A stretch of DNA of 50,294 nucleotides from a virus: the IMG/VR virus record IMGVR_UViG_3300037993_000208, positions 1 to 50,294 of that record; one strand, given 5' to 3'. The position numbers and the translations under genes were made by a program. The first letter of the stretch is position 1. Each line of letters opens with the position of its first letter. The notes under the pieces were generated by a model. The model ran no database searches. It saw only the letters and a list, made by a program, of their open reading frames with translations, and had not been told where the DNA came from. Positions 23,147 to 31,369 of this stretch are shown in pieces.

Positions 23147-23473
23147 ATGGACATAACGATTGGCAGGATTGTACTGTACATTCTCACGGAGCAGGATGCC
23201 GCTGAGATCAACCGCAGACGCACAACGGACAGCAAGATCGCCGAGCGGATTGCAAAGAATACCGAGCAGTCGAGTGCGTGGCCTCTCGGTGCACAGGCGC
23301 ACATTGGGAATTCAGTCGAAGCCGGACAAATCTACCCGATGATTGTGACGAAAGTCTGGTCGGCGGGACACGTAAACGGTCAAGTGTTGCTTGATGGCAA
23401 CGATTGCCTGTGGGCCACAAGCGTAGCCGAAGGCACGCAAGGTCATCAATGGCACTGGCCTCCGAAAGTCTAA
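23147..23473 (+). CDS. conserved hypothetical phage protein
   Basis: A 108-residue protein (MDITIGRIVLYILTEQDAAE) whose pattern 'IGRIVLYxLTxxDAxxINRRR ... HxGNxVxAGxxxPMIVxxVW' recurs in many phages. It looks beta-rich and soluble and ends in HWHWPPKV. GAAAGGAG precedes the ATG. No biochemical role is known to me. Confidence 0.8.
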   Translation: MDITIGRIVLYILTEQDAAEINRRRTTDSKIAERIAKNTEQSSAWPLGAQAHIGNSVEAGQIYPMIVTKVWSAGHVNGQVLLDGNDCLWATSVAEGTQGHQWHWPPKV

Positions 23474-23535
23474 TGCGCTATCCGGGGAAGGCGCGTGAAC
23501 GCGGGACAGAGCGATAGCGCGACAGGGAGTTAGAG

Positions 23536-24051
23536 ATGGAGTTTAAGCGCGAGTTCGCAATGCCGAATGCCGAGACGTTCAGTATCGGGCCGATTTCGCG
23601 CTTGCTGGATCGCTGGTTGCCGCCACCGATTGCGCGGCCAGTGATTGTCGATCCATTTGCGCGGAATAGCACGCGGGGGAACCTGACCAATGACCTGAAT
23701 CCTTTGACGCGGGCGGACTCTCACTTACTGGCGGAGGAATTTCTGGCGCAGGTAGCTGTCACCGCCGATGCCGTGCTTTTCGACCCACCATATTCACCGC
23801 GCCAAATCGCGGAGGTCTATCAGCAAGTGGGCCGGAAGTGTTCAACGCAAGAAACGCAGAATGCGCGGTTGTACAAGACGGTGAAAAACGAACTCGACCG
23901 GATTCTGAAAGTTGGCGGGATCGCTATTTGCTGTGGCTGGAACTCGCTAGGATTCGGCAAAGAACGCGGTTATGACATGCTGGAAATTCTCCTGGTGCCC
24001 CACGGTGGAGCGCATAACGACACAATTGTAACCGTAGAAAGAAAGCGATAG
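23536..24051 (+). CDS. small DNA methyltransferase-like protein
   Basis: A 171-residue protein with the catalytic motif DPPYSPRQ (about residues 82-89), typical of amino-methyltransferases acting on adenine N6 or cytosine N4, preceded by NDLNPLTRADSH and followed by KVGGIAICCGWNS. The SAM-binding part is reduced, with VDPFARNS as the likely motif I. It is shorter than usual methyltransferases, but such phage forms are common. It may modify phage DNA against host restriction; the recognition sequence is unknown. GGGAG lies upstream of the ATG. Confidence 0.75.
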   Translation: MEFKREFAMPNAETFSIGPISRLLDRWLPPPIARPVIVDPFARNSTRGNLTNDLNPLTRADSHLLAEEFLAQVAVTADAVLFDPPYSPRQIAEVYQQVGRKCSTQETQNARLYKTVKNELDRILKVGGIAICCGWNSLGFGKERGYDMLEILLVPHGGAHNDTIVTVERKR

Positions 24052-24069
24052 CGCGGTTCGCGCTTTGCG

Positions 24070-24258
24070 GTGTGGCCGTCACGAGTAAACGGAAGGATCG
24101 ACGAAGCGCCTAATCCGCTAACAATGGCGATGGATGCGATCCATTTGAAAGGGCGGCCACAGCGGAGAGCACGAGTGAGCTTTGGTCCATCGAGGATGCT
24201 GGTGGATGGCAAGCCAGTCCACGCGAAGTACATTCCAAAGACGCCACGGGGCCGATGA
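24070..24258 (+). CDS. possible small hypothetical protein
   Basis: A 62-residue basic frame from GTG 24070, ending in KPVHAKYIPKTPRGR. The start has no clear ribosome site. The C-terminal 40 residues look protein-like and the frame lies in line with the operon, but confidence is limited. Confidence 0.45.
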   Translation: MWPSRVNGRIDEAPNPLTMAMDAIHLKGRPQRRARVSFGPSRMLVDGKPVHAKYIPKTPRGR

Positions 24259-24306
24259 AGGATGGATATAGGCGGCCCAAGAGCACGAGCGAGCAGAGGA
24301 GGAAAC

Positions 24307-24522
24307 GTGATTATAGCCAGAATCTCATGCAACAAGTTTTCTTATTCCCTCCCAACGGGAGATCACAAAGGTTCCAACTTGCGCTCCTTCTTTGGTGTTA
24401 AGAAGACGCACGATTTGTTCGTGGAATCCGAATCAGACGATGACATTATCATTGAGCCAAAACTGGCTTATTTTATCGAGGACGGCGACAAGTTTTACAC
24501 CGTTCATCGGAGGATTCTATGA
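24307..24522 (+). CDS. small hypothetical protein
   Basis: GTG 24307 is chosen because AGAGGAGG lies 4 nt upstream; an in-frame ATG at 24262 lacks a site. The 71-residue product (VIIARISCNKFSYSLPTGDH) is beta-rich with an acidic patch (VESESDDDIIIEPK). Its stop overlaps the next ATG. Confidence 0.65.
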   Translation: MIIARISCNKFSYSLPTGDHKGSNLRSFFGVKKTHDLFVESESDDDIIIEPKLAYFIEDGDKFYTVHRRIL

Positions 24523-25082
24523 CTGACCCATCCAAGCAAGCGCCCGAGGCTGGTACTGCCGTACCTTGGTATGAACCCGATAATCCACCAATCGAGCAAG
24601 CGCCCGCACCGCCAGACGGTAACGACCACTGGCCGAGAGCAGATTGGCCCGCGCCGCCAGCGGAGGGACTGAGCGCGGAAAAGCAGCTTGAGAAGGAATG
24701 GCTGGCGCAGAAAGAGTGGCTGGACTATCGCAACTGGCTGCAAGCTCAAGTGCTGGCGCTGCGCGAGCAGGCACGCAGCCTCCAGCCAGCGGAGGGACTC
24801 AGGCCGACACTTAGCCCGGAGCAGTTCGCCGATCTTTCATCGCGCTGCGGAGACGTGATAGAAGCACAAGAACTAGAATTGATCGCTCTGCGCGAGCAGG
24901 CACGCAGCCTGGAAGAAGCGATCCGAGACATTGCCGAGCCGATGATAAAGATTCAAGCCGAAGCAAAGCGCGACGGGATGAAAATCAACGGTATAGCCGC
25001 CAACGAACTTTGCAACAACACAAACTGGCTACGAGATAAGGCGCGGGCCGCGCTGAAGCAGGCCGGGAAGGAGAAAGCGTGA
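24519..25082 (+). CDS. helical protein with two 43-residue internal repeats
   Basis: A 187-residue Pro/Gln-rich and helical protein. Residues encoded by 24657-24785 and 24786-24914 form two tandem repeats of exactly 43 codons. Each starts PAEGL and ends LREQARSL, and the 3' part of each repeat is nearly identical at the DNA level. Coiled-coil or oligomerising behaviour is likely. It is coupled to both neighbours (ATGA and GTGA). No family is recognised. Confidence 0.7.
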   Translation: MTDPSKQAPEAGTAVPWYEPDNPPIEQAPAPPDGNDHWPRADWPAPPAEGLSAEKQLEKEWLAQKEWLDYRNWLQAQVLALREQARSLQPAEGLRPTLSPEQFADLSSRCGDVIEAQELELIALREQARSLEEAIRDIAEPMIKIQAEAKRDGMKINGIAANELCNNTNWLRDKARAALKQAGKEKA

Positions 25083-25204
25083 TCAGAACTGCGATGTGGT
25101 TTCTGCTGTGGCTAATCTCGCTTGGGAGCCTGACCATTGACGCGCTCTATGATGACGGGTTGCACGTCTATTTCAAGGGTTGGGTGAAGGTGAGGAAGCC
25201 GTGA
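25079..25204 (+). CDS. 41-residue membrane protein
   Basis: GTG 25079 overlaps the upstream TGA (GTGA), and the stop overlaps the GTG of the next gene in the same way. The product has one hydrophobic helix (MWFLLWLISLGSLTIDAL) then a basic tail (YFKGWVKVRKP). Such short holin-like or exclusion-like membrane peptides are common in phages; its role is open. Confidence 0.6.
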   Translation: MIRTAMWFLLWLISLGSLTIDALYDDGLHVYFKGWVKVRKP

Positions 25205-25584
25205 GCAGACTGTGCGTTGTGCTGCTGCTGGCGTCGGTCGCTGTGGGGCAGGAGCCGAGGATAATTGGCGATCCGCACGAAATTACCGATTTCACAATCG
25301 TTGACTGGTGGCCCGCTGTCACCCGCCATCCCGAGATGCCGCTGCCGGAACCGAAGTTATGGCCGCTTACATTATTGCTTGGTAAGGCGTCAGGCGCTGG
25401 AGGTCCGTGCCTTCCAGGTAGCACGTTGTTTTGTAAGATTGGGCCATCATTTGAGCCGAAGCCATCCGATTGCCAATGGGCAGACGACAAGCCAAGGCTT
25501 CCCCTGACCTGTGAGCTTACAAGTGAACATCCAGTAGAATGGACGTGCAAGGTTGCTCATGAAGCAGAATCGAGGAAGAAATGA
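25201..25584 (+). CDS. secreted Cys-containing protein
   Basis: GTG 25201 starts VSRLCVVLLLASVAVGQEP, a short Sec signal peptide with likely cleavage after AVG or GQ. The mature part has five Cys and Pro/Trp-rich segments (PVEWTCKVAHEAESRKK at the end), suggesting a disulfide-stabilised periplasmic protein. The gene is coupled to the small membrane protein upstream and the HNH gene downstream. Confidence 0.65.
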   Translation: MSRLCVVLLLASVAVGQEPRIIGDPHEITDFTIVDWWPAVTRHPEMPLPEPKLWPLTLLLGKASGAGGPCLPGSTLFCKIGPSFEPKPSDCQWADDKPRLPLTCELTSEHPVEWTCKVAHEAESRKK

Positions 25585-26114
25585 CAGAAATTGAATTCTA
25601 TCCTCTTCGACTAGGGGCAAAGGCAGTTATCAGCGAAACTGATGCTCCGTTTGTTCTCCGCTACAAATGGCATTTGAAACGCCGTGTCCACAAGAACGGA
25701 AGGGTTGATTCCTATGCTGCTCGTTGGGAATCTGATCCTGCCGGGAAAAGACGAAGAGTGTTGATGCATCACGATGTTACGCGACGAAAATACGGCGAGC
25801 AACTACGCCGCCACATTGATCATCGAGACGGTAATGGATTGAACAATCGGCGCAGAAATTTGCGTTGGGCTACGCAGGCTCAAAATCAATGGAATTCCGG
25901 CCCCCATCGCAATAATTCGTCTGGATTCAAAGGAGTATGTTTTGATCGCGGGAACAAAACCGGAGCGAAAAAGTGGAAAGCAAAGATTGAGTGTCATGGA
26001 CGCCAAATAAATCTGGGGCGTTTCCTCACTGCTGAAGAAGCGGCTATAGCTTATAACGAAGCCGCCTTGAGATTGTTTGGACCGTTCGCAAGGACAAATC
26101 CCGCGCCCTGCTGA
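25581..26114 (+). CDS. HNH homing endonuclease with AP2 DNA-binding domain
   Basis: A 177-residue protein. The HNH core is VLMHHDVTRRK ... RHIDHRDGNGLNNRRRNLRW (about residues 55-98) and the AP2-like domain is SGFKGVCFDRGNKTGAKKW ... RFLTAEEAAIAYNEAA (113-167). This is the usual order in phage intergenic homing enzymes. GAGGAAGAA precedes the ATG. The end lies at a junction where a different frame continues as the C-terminus of another protein, so it appears inserted in a former gene. Confidence 0.85.
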   Translation: MTEIEFYPLRLGAKAVISETDAPFVLRYKWHLKRRVHKNGRVDSYAARWESDPAGKRRRVLMHHDVTRRKYGEQLRRHIDHRDGNGLNNRRRNLRWATQAQNQWNSGPHRNNSSGFKGVCFDRGNKTGAKKWKAKIECHGRQINLGRFLTAEEAAIAYNEAALRLFGPFARTNPAPC

Positions 26115-26155
26115 TCTCCGAGGACGGCAAGCAGGCTTGGTGCGTGAAATTTTGA
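26090..26155 (+). pseudogene. orphan C-terminal remnant of a gene after HNH insertion
   Basis: In a frame different from the HNH gene, 26090-26155 encodes KDKSRALLISEDGKQAWCVK-F and then TGA. This looks like a natural protein C-terminus without any start codon upstream. It overlaps the last HNH codons. The simplest reading is that the endonuclease gene replaced the 5' part of a small gene. Confidence 0.4.
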
Positions 26156-26164
26156 GGAGAACTA

Positions 26165-26953
26165 ATGAGACATTCAATAATCGCCGTGATGCTGGCCGTA
26201 TCGCTGCTGTCCTGCGAGACGGCTCCTGTCAAGACCACCGATGGATTCAAAACTGCGCGAGTGGTTGCCAAGTACATGCCTGATGCTGCCATTGGTTATT
26301 CGATTGAAATCACCTTTCCTAAGAATCCAGATGATGCCGACCGCGCCGAGATTGACGACATATTACAGGACTTCGATTGCTATGCCTATGAAGGTGGGGG
26401 ATCACCCGGAGCGCCGCAGTATGTGAAGTGCAAGGGGGTCAAGGACGAACTTTCGGCGGACAAGAAACTTACTGAGTTGCTTCCTGCGCTCGAAACTCTG
26501 ATGGAGCGCATCACGCGCAGGGCGAAGATCGAACCGAGTGCCAAGACTCTTGTCCGCGAAGCCGCAAGGCCGAAGACGCTGGCTGAATGGATAGAGCGAG
26601 AAAACGCGAAGCGCGAGCCCTGCAAGACGGATGGATGGAGAGGCGCTGGCACTGATGGGTACTATTCTTGGGATGAATCCTGCGTCAAAGGCGTAGTGGT
26701 TTACACGGATACAACGAAAGAAACGCAAGAGCGAGAGGTGCAGCAACAAGCTCATAAGAACGAGTTGGCCCACGCTCTTGTGACTCGCACGCTGACGGAT
26801 AAAGAGTTTGCGGAGGTCGCGCAGTATGGGAGATATCTGCTGGTCGCTCCTATGCAGCCGTATTACGCGGATGACATCGAAAGGCAATTCCAGAATATGC
26901 TCGCTATCCAGAAAACGCTCAGAGCCAAAAAGGTGATGGTCAAAGAACAGTGA
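26165..26953 (+). CDS. lipoprotein
   Basis: A 262-residue protein with a lipoprotein signal: a hydrophobic stretch followed by LLSC, Cys17 being the lipid-bearing residue (MRHSIIAVMLAVSLLSCETA). The mature part is charged, with helical regions around residues 90-125 and the C-terminus (QFQNMLAIQKTLRAKKVMVK). Phage lipoproteins often block superinfection or form outer-membrane spanins; the size is too large for a spanin. GAGGAG precedes the ATG. Confidence 0.75.
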   Translation: MRHSIIAVMLAVSLLSCETAPVKTTDGFKTARVVAKYMPDAAIGYSIEITFPKNPDDADRAEIDDILQDFDCYAYEGGGSPGAPQYVKCKGVKDELSADKKLTELLPALETLMERITRRAKIEPSAKTLVREAARPKTLAEWIERENAKREPCKTDGWRGAGTDGYYSWDESCVKGVVVYTDTTKETQEREVQQQAHKNELAHALVTRTLTDKEFAEVAQYGRYLLVAPMQPYYADDIERQFQNMLAIQKTLRAKKVMVKEQ

Positions 26954-26960
26954 AGGCTGG

Positions 26961-26996
26961 GGCACCGTATCGGAGGCGGATTCTTACCACGGTGCC
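26961..26996 (+). promoter_or_regulatory. hairpin with ribosome-site-like loop upstream of the helicase gene
   Basis: GGCACCGT (26961-26968) pairs perfectly with ACGGTGCC (26989-26996). The 20-nt loop contains CGGAGG, a Shine-Dalgarno sequence. There is no T-run, so it is not a typical terminator. It may control entry of ribosomes to the helicase message. Confidence 0.4.
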
Positions 26997-27005
26997 TGAT
27001 CGTAA

Positions 27006-28853
27006 TTGATAAAATGCAATAGATATCATCCTAACCCGTTCTTGCTCATGCTCAACCTGCCAATCATCGCGTCTTCCCGTCGAACGTCATCGTCCAACAA
27101 TCCTCCACCCGTCAGTCCCGGCGATTTGGGTCTACCTGACAAATTCTCATCTTGGCGTAAATTTCAATGGAATGGCGTCCAGCGGATACTCGATTCCCCC
27201 AAACGTTTCGTGGCGCTGTGTTGCCCGACCGGCGCGGGAAAAACTGGAATAGCCATAGCCGCGGCCATACTGTCGGGATCGCGCACGGTCATGCTCACTG
27301 CAACAAAAGGCTTGCAAGACCAAGTAAGCCGCGAGATGACCGCGCTCGTATCGGACATACGAGGGCTCGCCAATTACGCATGTCCGATAACCGATCAACT
27401 GGGCATCTCCAAGGATACGACTGTCGCGGACGCCCCCTGTCAGTGCGGATACGGCTGCCCGCGGCGTCGGGGCGGTTGCCAATACTATGATGACTATCGA
27501 TCGGCGCAGAGATCGGACATTGTCACGAGTAATTATCAGTGCTGGCTCTGGGACGGCATCGACAAGGAATCCAAAGCCGATCGAGGAGACATCCAGTACG
27601 GAATGCCGATGATAGGAGGCGGCTACGAGGACGTTCAGGCCGCACACGACCGCCAGCAGGTAAGGATGCTGGTCGCGGACGAATGCCACGACGCGCTCGA
27701 TCAGCTATCGATGTTCCTGGGCACGGATTTCAGCCGGCATGAATGCCTATCGTTGCATCTCGACTGGCCGGACGCGGGCTTAACCGTTGATGATTGGCGG
27801 CAGTGGGCGAAGGGGTGGCTGATCAAGATCAGTAAACGAATGGAGTCCAGCGAACAGCGGATCAAGTCGAGCGGCGGCAAACAGTGGTCAGCTGATCTGA
27901 AGCGGCTGCGCGACATCAAGCGGAAACTGGAACGACTAGCGGGCATGCAAGCCGATGACGGCTGGATAATCAATGAGACTGAAGTGCGCGGCAAAAGCAC
28001 GACCAGTGTACGATTCGATCCCCTGAATCCTGCCCGGTACGCGGAACAGGCACTATGGCGGGGCGTGGACAAGATCGTGCTGGTATCGGCGACCGTGCGT
28101 CCGAAAACGGTTGAGTTGCTGGGAATCGCACCCGATGATCTGGAGTTTTGCGAGTACGAATCCTCGTTTGACCCCAAGAGGCGCCCAACGATCTATATTC
28201 CAAGTGAGCGGATGACGTTCCATAGCGAGCAGGACGACGACAAGATGCGGTGGTGGCTGAGCACGTTCGATTCTCTGGTTGGGAAGAATCTTCATCACAA
28301 GGGGCTCGTCCATTGTGTTTCCTACCGCCGAATGGAGTTCATCAAGAATAACAGTCAGTACGCGCAGTTCATGCTGACGCACAACACGCACGACCGAAGC
28401 AGGATAATTGAAGAGTTCAGACGGCGGGAAGCGCCTGCGATTCTACTTTCACCTAGCGTAGATACTGGTTATGACTTCCCGAACGAGCAGAGCCGATGGA
28501 TGATCGTAGCCAAGTTGCCGTTCGCGTCTGCAAAAGACCGCGTTATCAAAGCCAGACAAGAAAAAGATAAAGAGTATGGCATGTATTTGGCCGCACAAAC
28601 ACTCGTGCAAATGTCCGGTCGCTGCGTGAGAAGCGCCGAGGACTTTGCTGCCTGCTATATCCTTGACGGAAATTGGGAATGGTTCCAAGGACGGGCTCGC
28701 AGGTACTTTCCGAGATGGTTCCAAGAGGCAATCGTATGGGCGGACCGGATACCGGAACCGATACAGTTTGATGAGCAACCGTGCATCTGGTGTGGCAAGG
28801 AACATGCTGGCGGACCGGAGAACTGCACGAGGAGTAGACCGGAAAACGCGTAG
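27006..28853 (+). CDS. superfamily 2 helicase, DinG/XPD-like with possible Fe-S cluster
   Basis: A 615-residue helicase. Walker A is CCPTGAGKTG (about residue 73) and motif II is VADECHDAL (about 222). Between them lie Cys residues in ANYACPI, PCQCGYGCPRRRGGCQY and NYQCW, reminiscent of the Fe-S domain of DinG/XPD helicases. C-terminal motifs include LVHCVSYRR, SPSVDTGYDFP and the arginine-finger motif QMSGRCVRSAED. It probably unwinds DNA in replication or repair. The start is uncertain: TTG 27006 or ATG 27048. Confidence 0.85.
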   Translation: MIKCNRYHPNPFLLMLNLPIIASSRRTSSSNNPPPVSPGDLGLPDKFSSWRKFQWNGVQRILDSPKRFVALCCPTGAGKTGIAIAAAILSGSRTVMLTATKGLQDQVSREMTALVSDIRGLANYACPITDQLGISKDTTVADAPCQCGYGCPRRRGGCQYYDDYRSAQRSDIVTSNYQCWLWDGIDKESKADRGDIQYGMPMIGGGYEDVQAAHDRQQVRMLVADECHDALDQLSMFLGTDFSRHECLSLHLDWPDAGLTVDDWRQWAKGWLIKISKRMESSEQRIKSSGGKQWSADLKRLRDIKRKLERLAGMQADDGWIINETEVRGKSTTSVRFDPLNPARYAEQALWRGVDKIVLVSATVRPKTVELLGIAPDDLEFCEYESSFDPKRRPTIYIPSERMTFHSEQDDDKMRWWLSTFDSLVGKNLHHKGLVHCVSYRRMEFIKNNSQYAQFMLTHNTHDRSRIIEEFRRREAPAILLSPSVDTGYDFPNEQSRWMIVAKLPFASAKDRVIKARQEKDKEYGMYLAAQTLVQMSGRCVRSAEDFAACYILDGNWEWFQGRARRYFPRWFQEAIVWADRIPEPIQFDEQPCIWCGKEHAGGPENCTRSRPENA

Positions 28854-28875
28854 TGATAAATTTAAAATATTTTCC

Positions 28876-28904
28876 TTGACAAAATCTAGCCCTTGGTTTA
28901 AATT
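28876..28904 (+). promoter_or_regulatory. promoter between helicase and nuclease genes
   Basis: TTGACA (28876-28881), a 17-bp spacer and TAAATT (28899-28904) lie in an A/T-rich gap. The first in-frame GTG of the next gene (28915) follows after 10 nt, so the leader would be very short. Confidence 0.55.
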
Positions 28905-28914
28905 TCTTTTCACT

Positions 28915-29394
28915 GTGAGTTACGTGAGCAAAAAATGGTATCACGCGCAAAAGGCTTCCCAAGCCATTCTCATACAAAACGGCCTTAAGGTGAGACGTGC
29001 GGGGTATTATGCCCCGTTCGACCTTTACACGCCAAGAGGCACTAGAATTGAGGTAAAATCGTCGGAGTTTCGCGCCGGAAAGTCCTCGAACAACACAGGG
29101 TGGATATTTAATATTCATCGTCACGGTAAAGTCAACAACGATAGCGTGGATTTCTATGTGCTTAGAGCAGAGCCTGGAAAGTTTTCCCGCGTATTAGGAT
29201 TCAGGTATGCGTTTTACCTGATCATCCCGGCGCGAGAGATGGGAAAAAGGGCGACGATTGTGGTATCGGTCAGAAGCCTTTTAACCCGCTACGCTCGACA
29301 TTTCGGTAGGTTCGACCTCATCAAGGAGTTCGACAAGAGGTCTAAGGGCTTTCTCGTTCCGCTGGATCGGAGAGGGCGACCAAAGAACAAATAA
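28915..29394 (+). CDS. PD-(D/E)XK-type nuclease, possible homing endonuclease
   Basis: A 159-residue basic protein. The active-site pattern is YYAPFDLYTPRGTRIEVKSS (about residues 28-47): Asp, then Glu-x-Lys, on two strands. A helix with a Lys/Arg-rich face precedes it (KKWYHAQKASQAILIQNGLK). The start is GTG 28915 or 28924. The gene has its own promoter and lower G+C than its neighbours, suggesting recent arrival. A free-standing mobile nuclease or a restriction/Holliday-junction-type enzyme are alternatives. Confidence 0.65.
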   Translation: MSYVSKKWYHAQKASQAILIQNGLKVRRAGYYAPFDLYTPRGTRIEVKSSEFRAGKSSNNTGWIFNIHRHGKVNNDSVDFYVLRAEPGKFSRVLGFRYAFYLIIPAREMGKRATIVVSVRSLLTRYARHFGRFDLIKEFDKRSKGFLVPLDRRGRPKNK

Positions 29395-29452
29395 CGCGAC
29401 AATTGTATTACCATTTCAACCGCCGGTTACCCCGGCAAAAGGAGAAACTACC

Positions 29453-30304
29453 TTGGCATTACAGAAAGTTGGACAAGCCAGCAAATCCGCCGCCCCGGCG
29501 CTCGTTTCCATGAATCCCGAGGCATTCACATTCGGCCTCATTGACGACGTTGATGTCGAGTTCACGGACGCGGCGTGCGCGACCGCAAAGCAAGTCCCCG
29601 AATACACGGTCGATGACCCGGACACCCCACTATTCTTAGTGGAGATGACGGACGTGAATTCAACCGCACATAATCAGTTTTACAGCCTTGGCAAGAGCGA
29701 AGATTGGGAGCCCAGCGCGGGCGGCGAGGGATTCGTATCCGTCTCCGGCAAGACATCCATCAACGCCACATCTAACCTCGGCATGTTCATCAAGTCGCTG
29801 GTCGAGCAGGGTTTCCCCACAGACATCCTTGCTACCGGCAATCTGAAGTCGATCATCGGCACCAAGTGTCACGTCATGATGAAGCAGACCGAAAGGAAAT
29901 CGCTTGTGCGCAAGGGCGGGCAGAGCGACCGACCGTCCGGCGTATTGCTGGTGAGCAAGATTCACAGTCTGCCGGGAGCGGACAGCAAGCAGGCGCCCGC
30001 CAAGGCGGCCGTCAACAAGACCGCATCGGTCGGCAAATCTGTGACCAAGACCAACAGTGGCGCGGCTGCGGCCGAACTCGACCCGAATGCCGAGATCGAT
30101 GCCGTATTGATCGAGAAGCTGACCGAGGCATTGGCCGAGAACGATCCGCTGCCCAAGAAGAACCTGTTGCAGATCGCATCCGGGGCATTCAAGGGCACGC
30201 CATCACACAGCAAGGCGATACAACGGGCGAACCAAGCGGATTTTCTCAAGAGCTTGCCCGCCAGCGGAATCAGCTTCAACGGGGCCGAGTTCAGCCTCGC
30301 CTAA
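29453..30304 (+). CDS. conserved phage replication-region protein, unknown function
   Basis: A 283-residue protein. TTG 29453 is the start because AAAAGGAG lies 9 nt upstream. The N-terminal 170 residues (FTFGLIDDVDVEFTDA, NQFYSLGKSEDWEPS, GKTSINATSNLGMFIKSLVE) form a beta-rich domain; then comes a Lys/Ala-rich linker and a C-terminal helical domain resembling a small winged-helix (KNLLQIASGAFKGTPSHSKA). This layout recurs in phages near RecA-like ATPases and polymerases and could be a single-stranded DNA-binding factor, which is inference. Confidence 0.75.
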   Translation: MALQKVGQASKSAAPALVSMNPEAFTFGLIDDVDVEFTDAACATAKQVPEYTVDDPDTPLFLVEMTDVNSTAHNQFYSLGKSEDWEPSAGGEGFVSVSGKTSINATSNLGMFIKSLVEQGFPTDILATGNLKSIIGTKCHVMMKQTERKSLVRKGGQSDRPSGVLLVSKIHSLPGADSKQAPAKAAVNKTASVGKSVTKTNSGAAAAELDPNAEIDAVLIEKLTEALAENDPLPKKNLLQIASGAFKGTPSHSKAIQRANQADFLKSLPASGISFNGAEFSLA

Positions 30305-30784
30305 CGGTCACTGATCTCTATCGGCCTGAGTGCCTGAGATCGACCCTGCGAGGGGCATTCCGGCTTAGAGAGGGTTCGCGGCAGCGCGGAAGGACGCGCA
30401 GAGAGAGTTGAAAATACAATCGGTTTGGCTAATCCGATCGAACACTCTCTTACTGACTCGCCAGTTTAGCGGCTGGCAGTAGAGGCCATCAGATAGCCGG
30501 TGTCGAGTCCGGCCCACGAACCTTAAACTTTTGACATTCCGTACCTGTTGACGCTTCCCAGACCAGGATTTCAGGGCCATGAATCCGGTCGATTGAGTTG
30601 GGCGACGGCGGGAACGGATATGGCCGGTACGGGCAATCGATAATCGAATGCAGTCGGGGGAACGACTCGATACTCGATGGTCTGAACTGGCTCACGGCCC
30701 TCACCGGATGATCGTATGCCCCGACGGTGGCGTTGGCGCAGAGATGGTCTGGTGAGGGCAATCGAATACGATTTCGTGAAATGA
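30305..30784. other. 480-bp gap without a convincing gene
   Basis: The stretch has short frames only. The best is 35 codons from an ATG near 30650 (MQSGERLDTRWSELAHG), without a ribosome site. A small hairpin GCCAG...CTGGC lies near 30460-30477 and two TTGAC words occur near 30530-30553, without matching -10 boxes. The motif GGGCAATCGA occurs twice (near 30630 and 30757). I see no RNA gene. Confidence 0.35.
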
Positions 30785-31369
30785 ATGATTGTCACCGACA
30801 TCACCGACGAGACCTCGTACCCTGACTGTCTGCGATCCGAGGCTGACGAGCAGGGACTGACCCGGTCAGGCGGGTTACACTTGACAACCGTTATCAGAGA
30901 CATCGAACAGACGATCGAGCCCCGCGACCTCTGGTGCAGTCAGGAGGAACTCGCTTTCTTTGGGGCAGGCGGATTCATGTGGGAGCGCGTATTTTCAGAA
31001 GCCCATCGAGATGCGGTCAAGAGCGGCGATCTAATCAGGCCGGGCGAGTTCGAGCTTGACGGTGTCACTGGCAGTCCCGATTTGATTCGCGTATCGGACT
31101 GGACGCTACTGGAGACGAAATGTACTTGGCGAGGTCTCCGGCAGTGGGAGTCACTGGAGAAGAATTTTTGGAGCTGGCTGTGTCAGGTTAAGTCGTACTC
31201 GCACATGATTGGCACTGACGTAGCAGAAATTCACGCTTATTTTGTGGCCGGGAACTGGCGACCGCCGATACCATGCGTTCGATCGGTACGGCTGGAATTC
31301 AGAAAGCATGAGCTGGTGGAAAACTGGCGAATGATCGTTCGACACGCTCAGAGCCGAGGTTGGATCTAA
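30785..31369 (+). CDS. PD-(D/E)XK nuclease, RecB/Cas4-like fold
   Basis: A 194-residue protein with GSPDLI (Asp99) and LLETKCTW (Glu110, Lys112), the conserved GxxD...ExK active site, and a helical motif QVKSYSHM (about 138-145) corresponding to the QxxxY motif of RecB-family exonucleases. An upstream Glu in WERVFSEAH completes the usual set. No four-Cys Fe-S signature is present, unlike Cas4. It probably resects DNA ends for the RecA-like recombination system encoded nearby. Confidence 0.8.
   Translation: MIVTDITDETSYPDCLRSEADEQGLTRSGGLHLTTVIRDIEQTIEPRDLWCSQEELAFFGAGGFMWERVFSEAHRDAVKSGDLIRPGEFELDGVTGSPDLIRVSDWTLLETKCTWRGLRQWESLEKNFWSWLCQVKSYSHMIGTDVAEIHAYFVAGNWRPPIPCVRSVRLEFRKHELVENWRMIVRHAQSRGWI

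Noticed and set aside
23970-24335. A 121-codon minus-strand frame between methyltransferase and the next gene
   Set aside because: It runs against the operon, overlaps the methyltransferase end, and has no promoter or ribosome site.
27147-27689. A 180-codon minus-strand frame in the helicase gene
   Set aside because: Antisense shadow; the helicase motifs on the other strand are unmistakable.
30489-30761. A 90-codon minus-strand frame in the 480-bp gap
   Set aside because: It needs a TTG start without ribosome site and opposes the operon; composition is Pro/Ser-rich, so it is more likely chance.
30785-31369. Cas4 nuclease
   Set aside because: The RecB-type active site is present, but the Fe-S Cys set of Cas4 and any neighbouring cas genes are missing.
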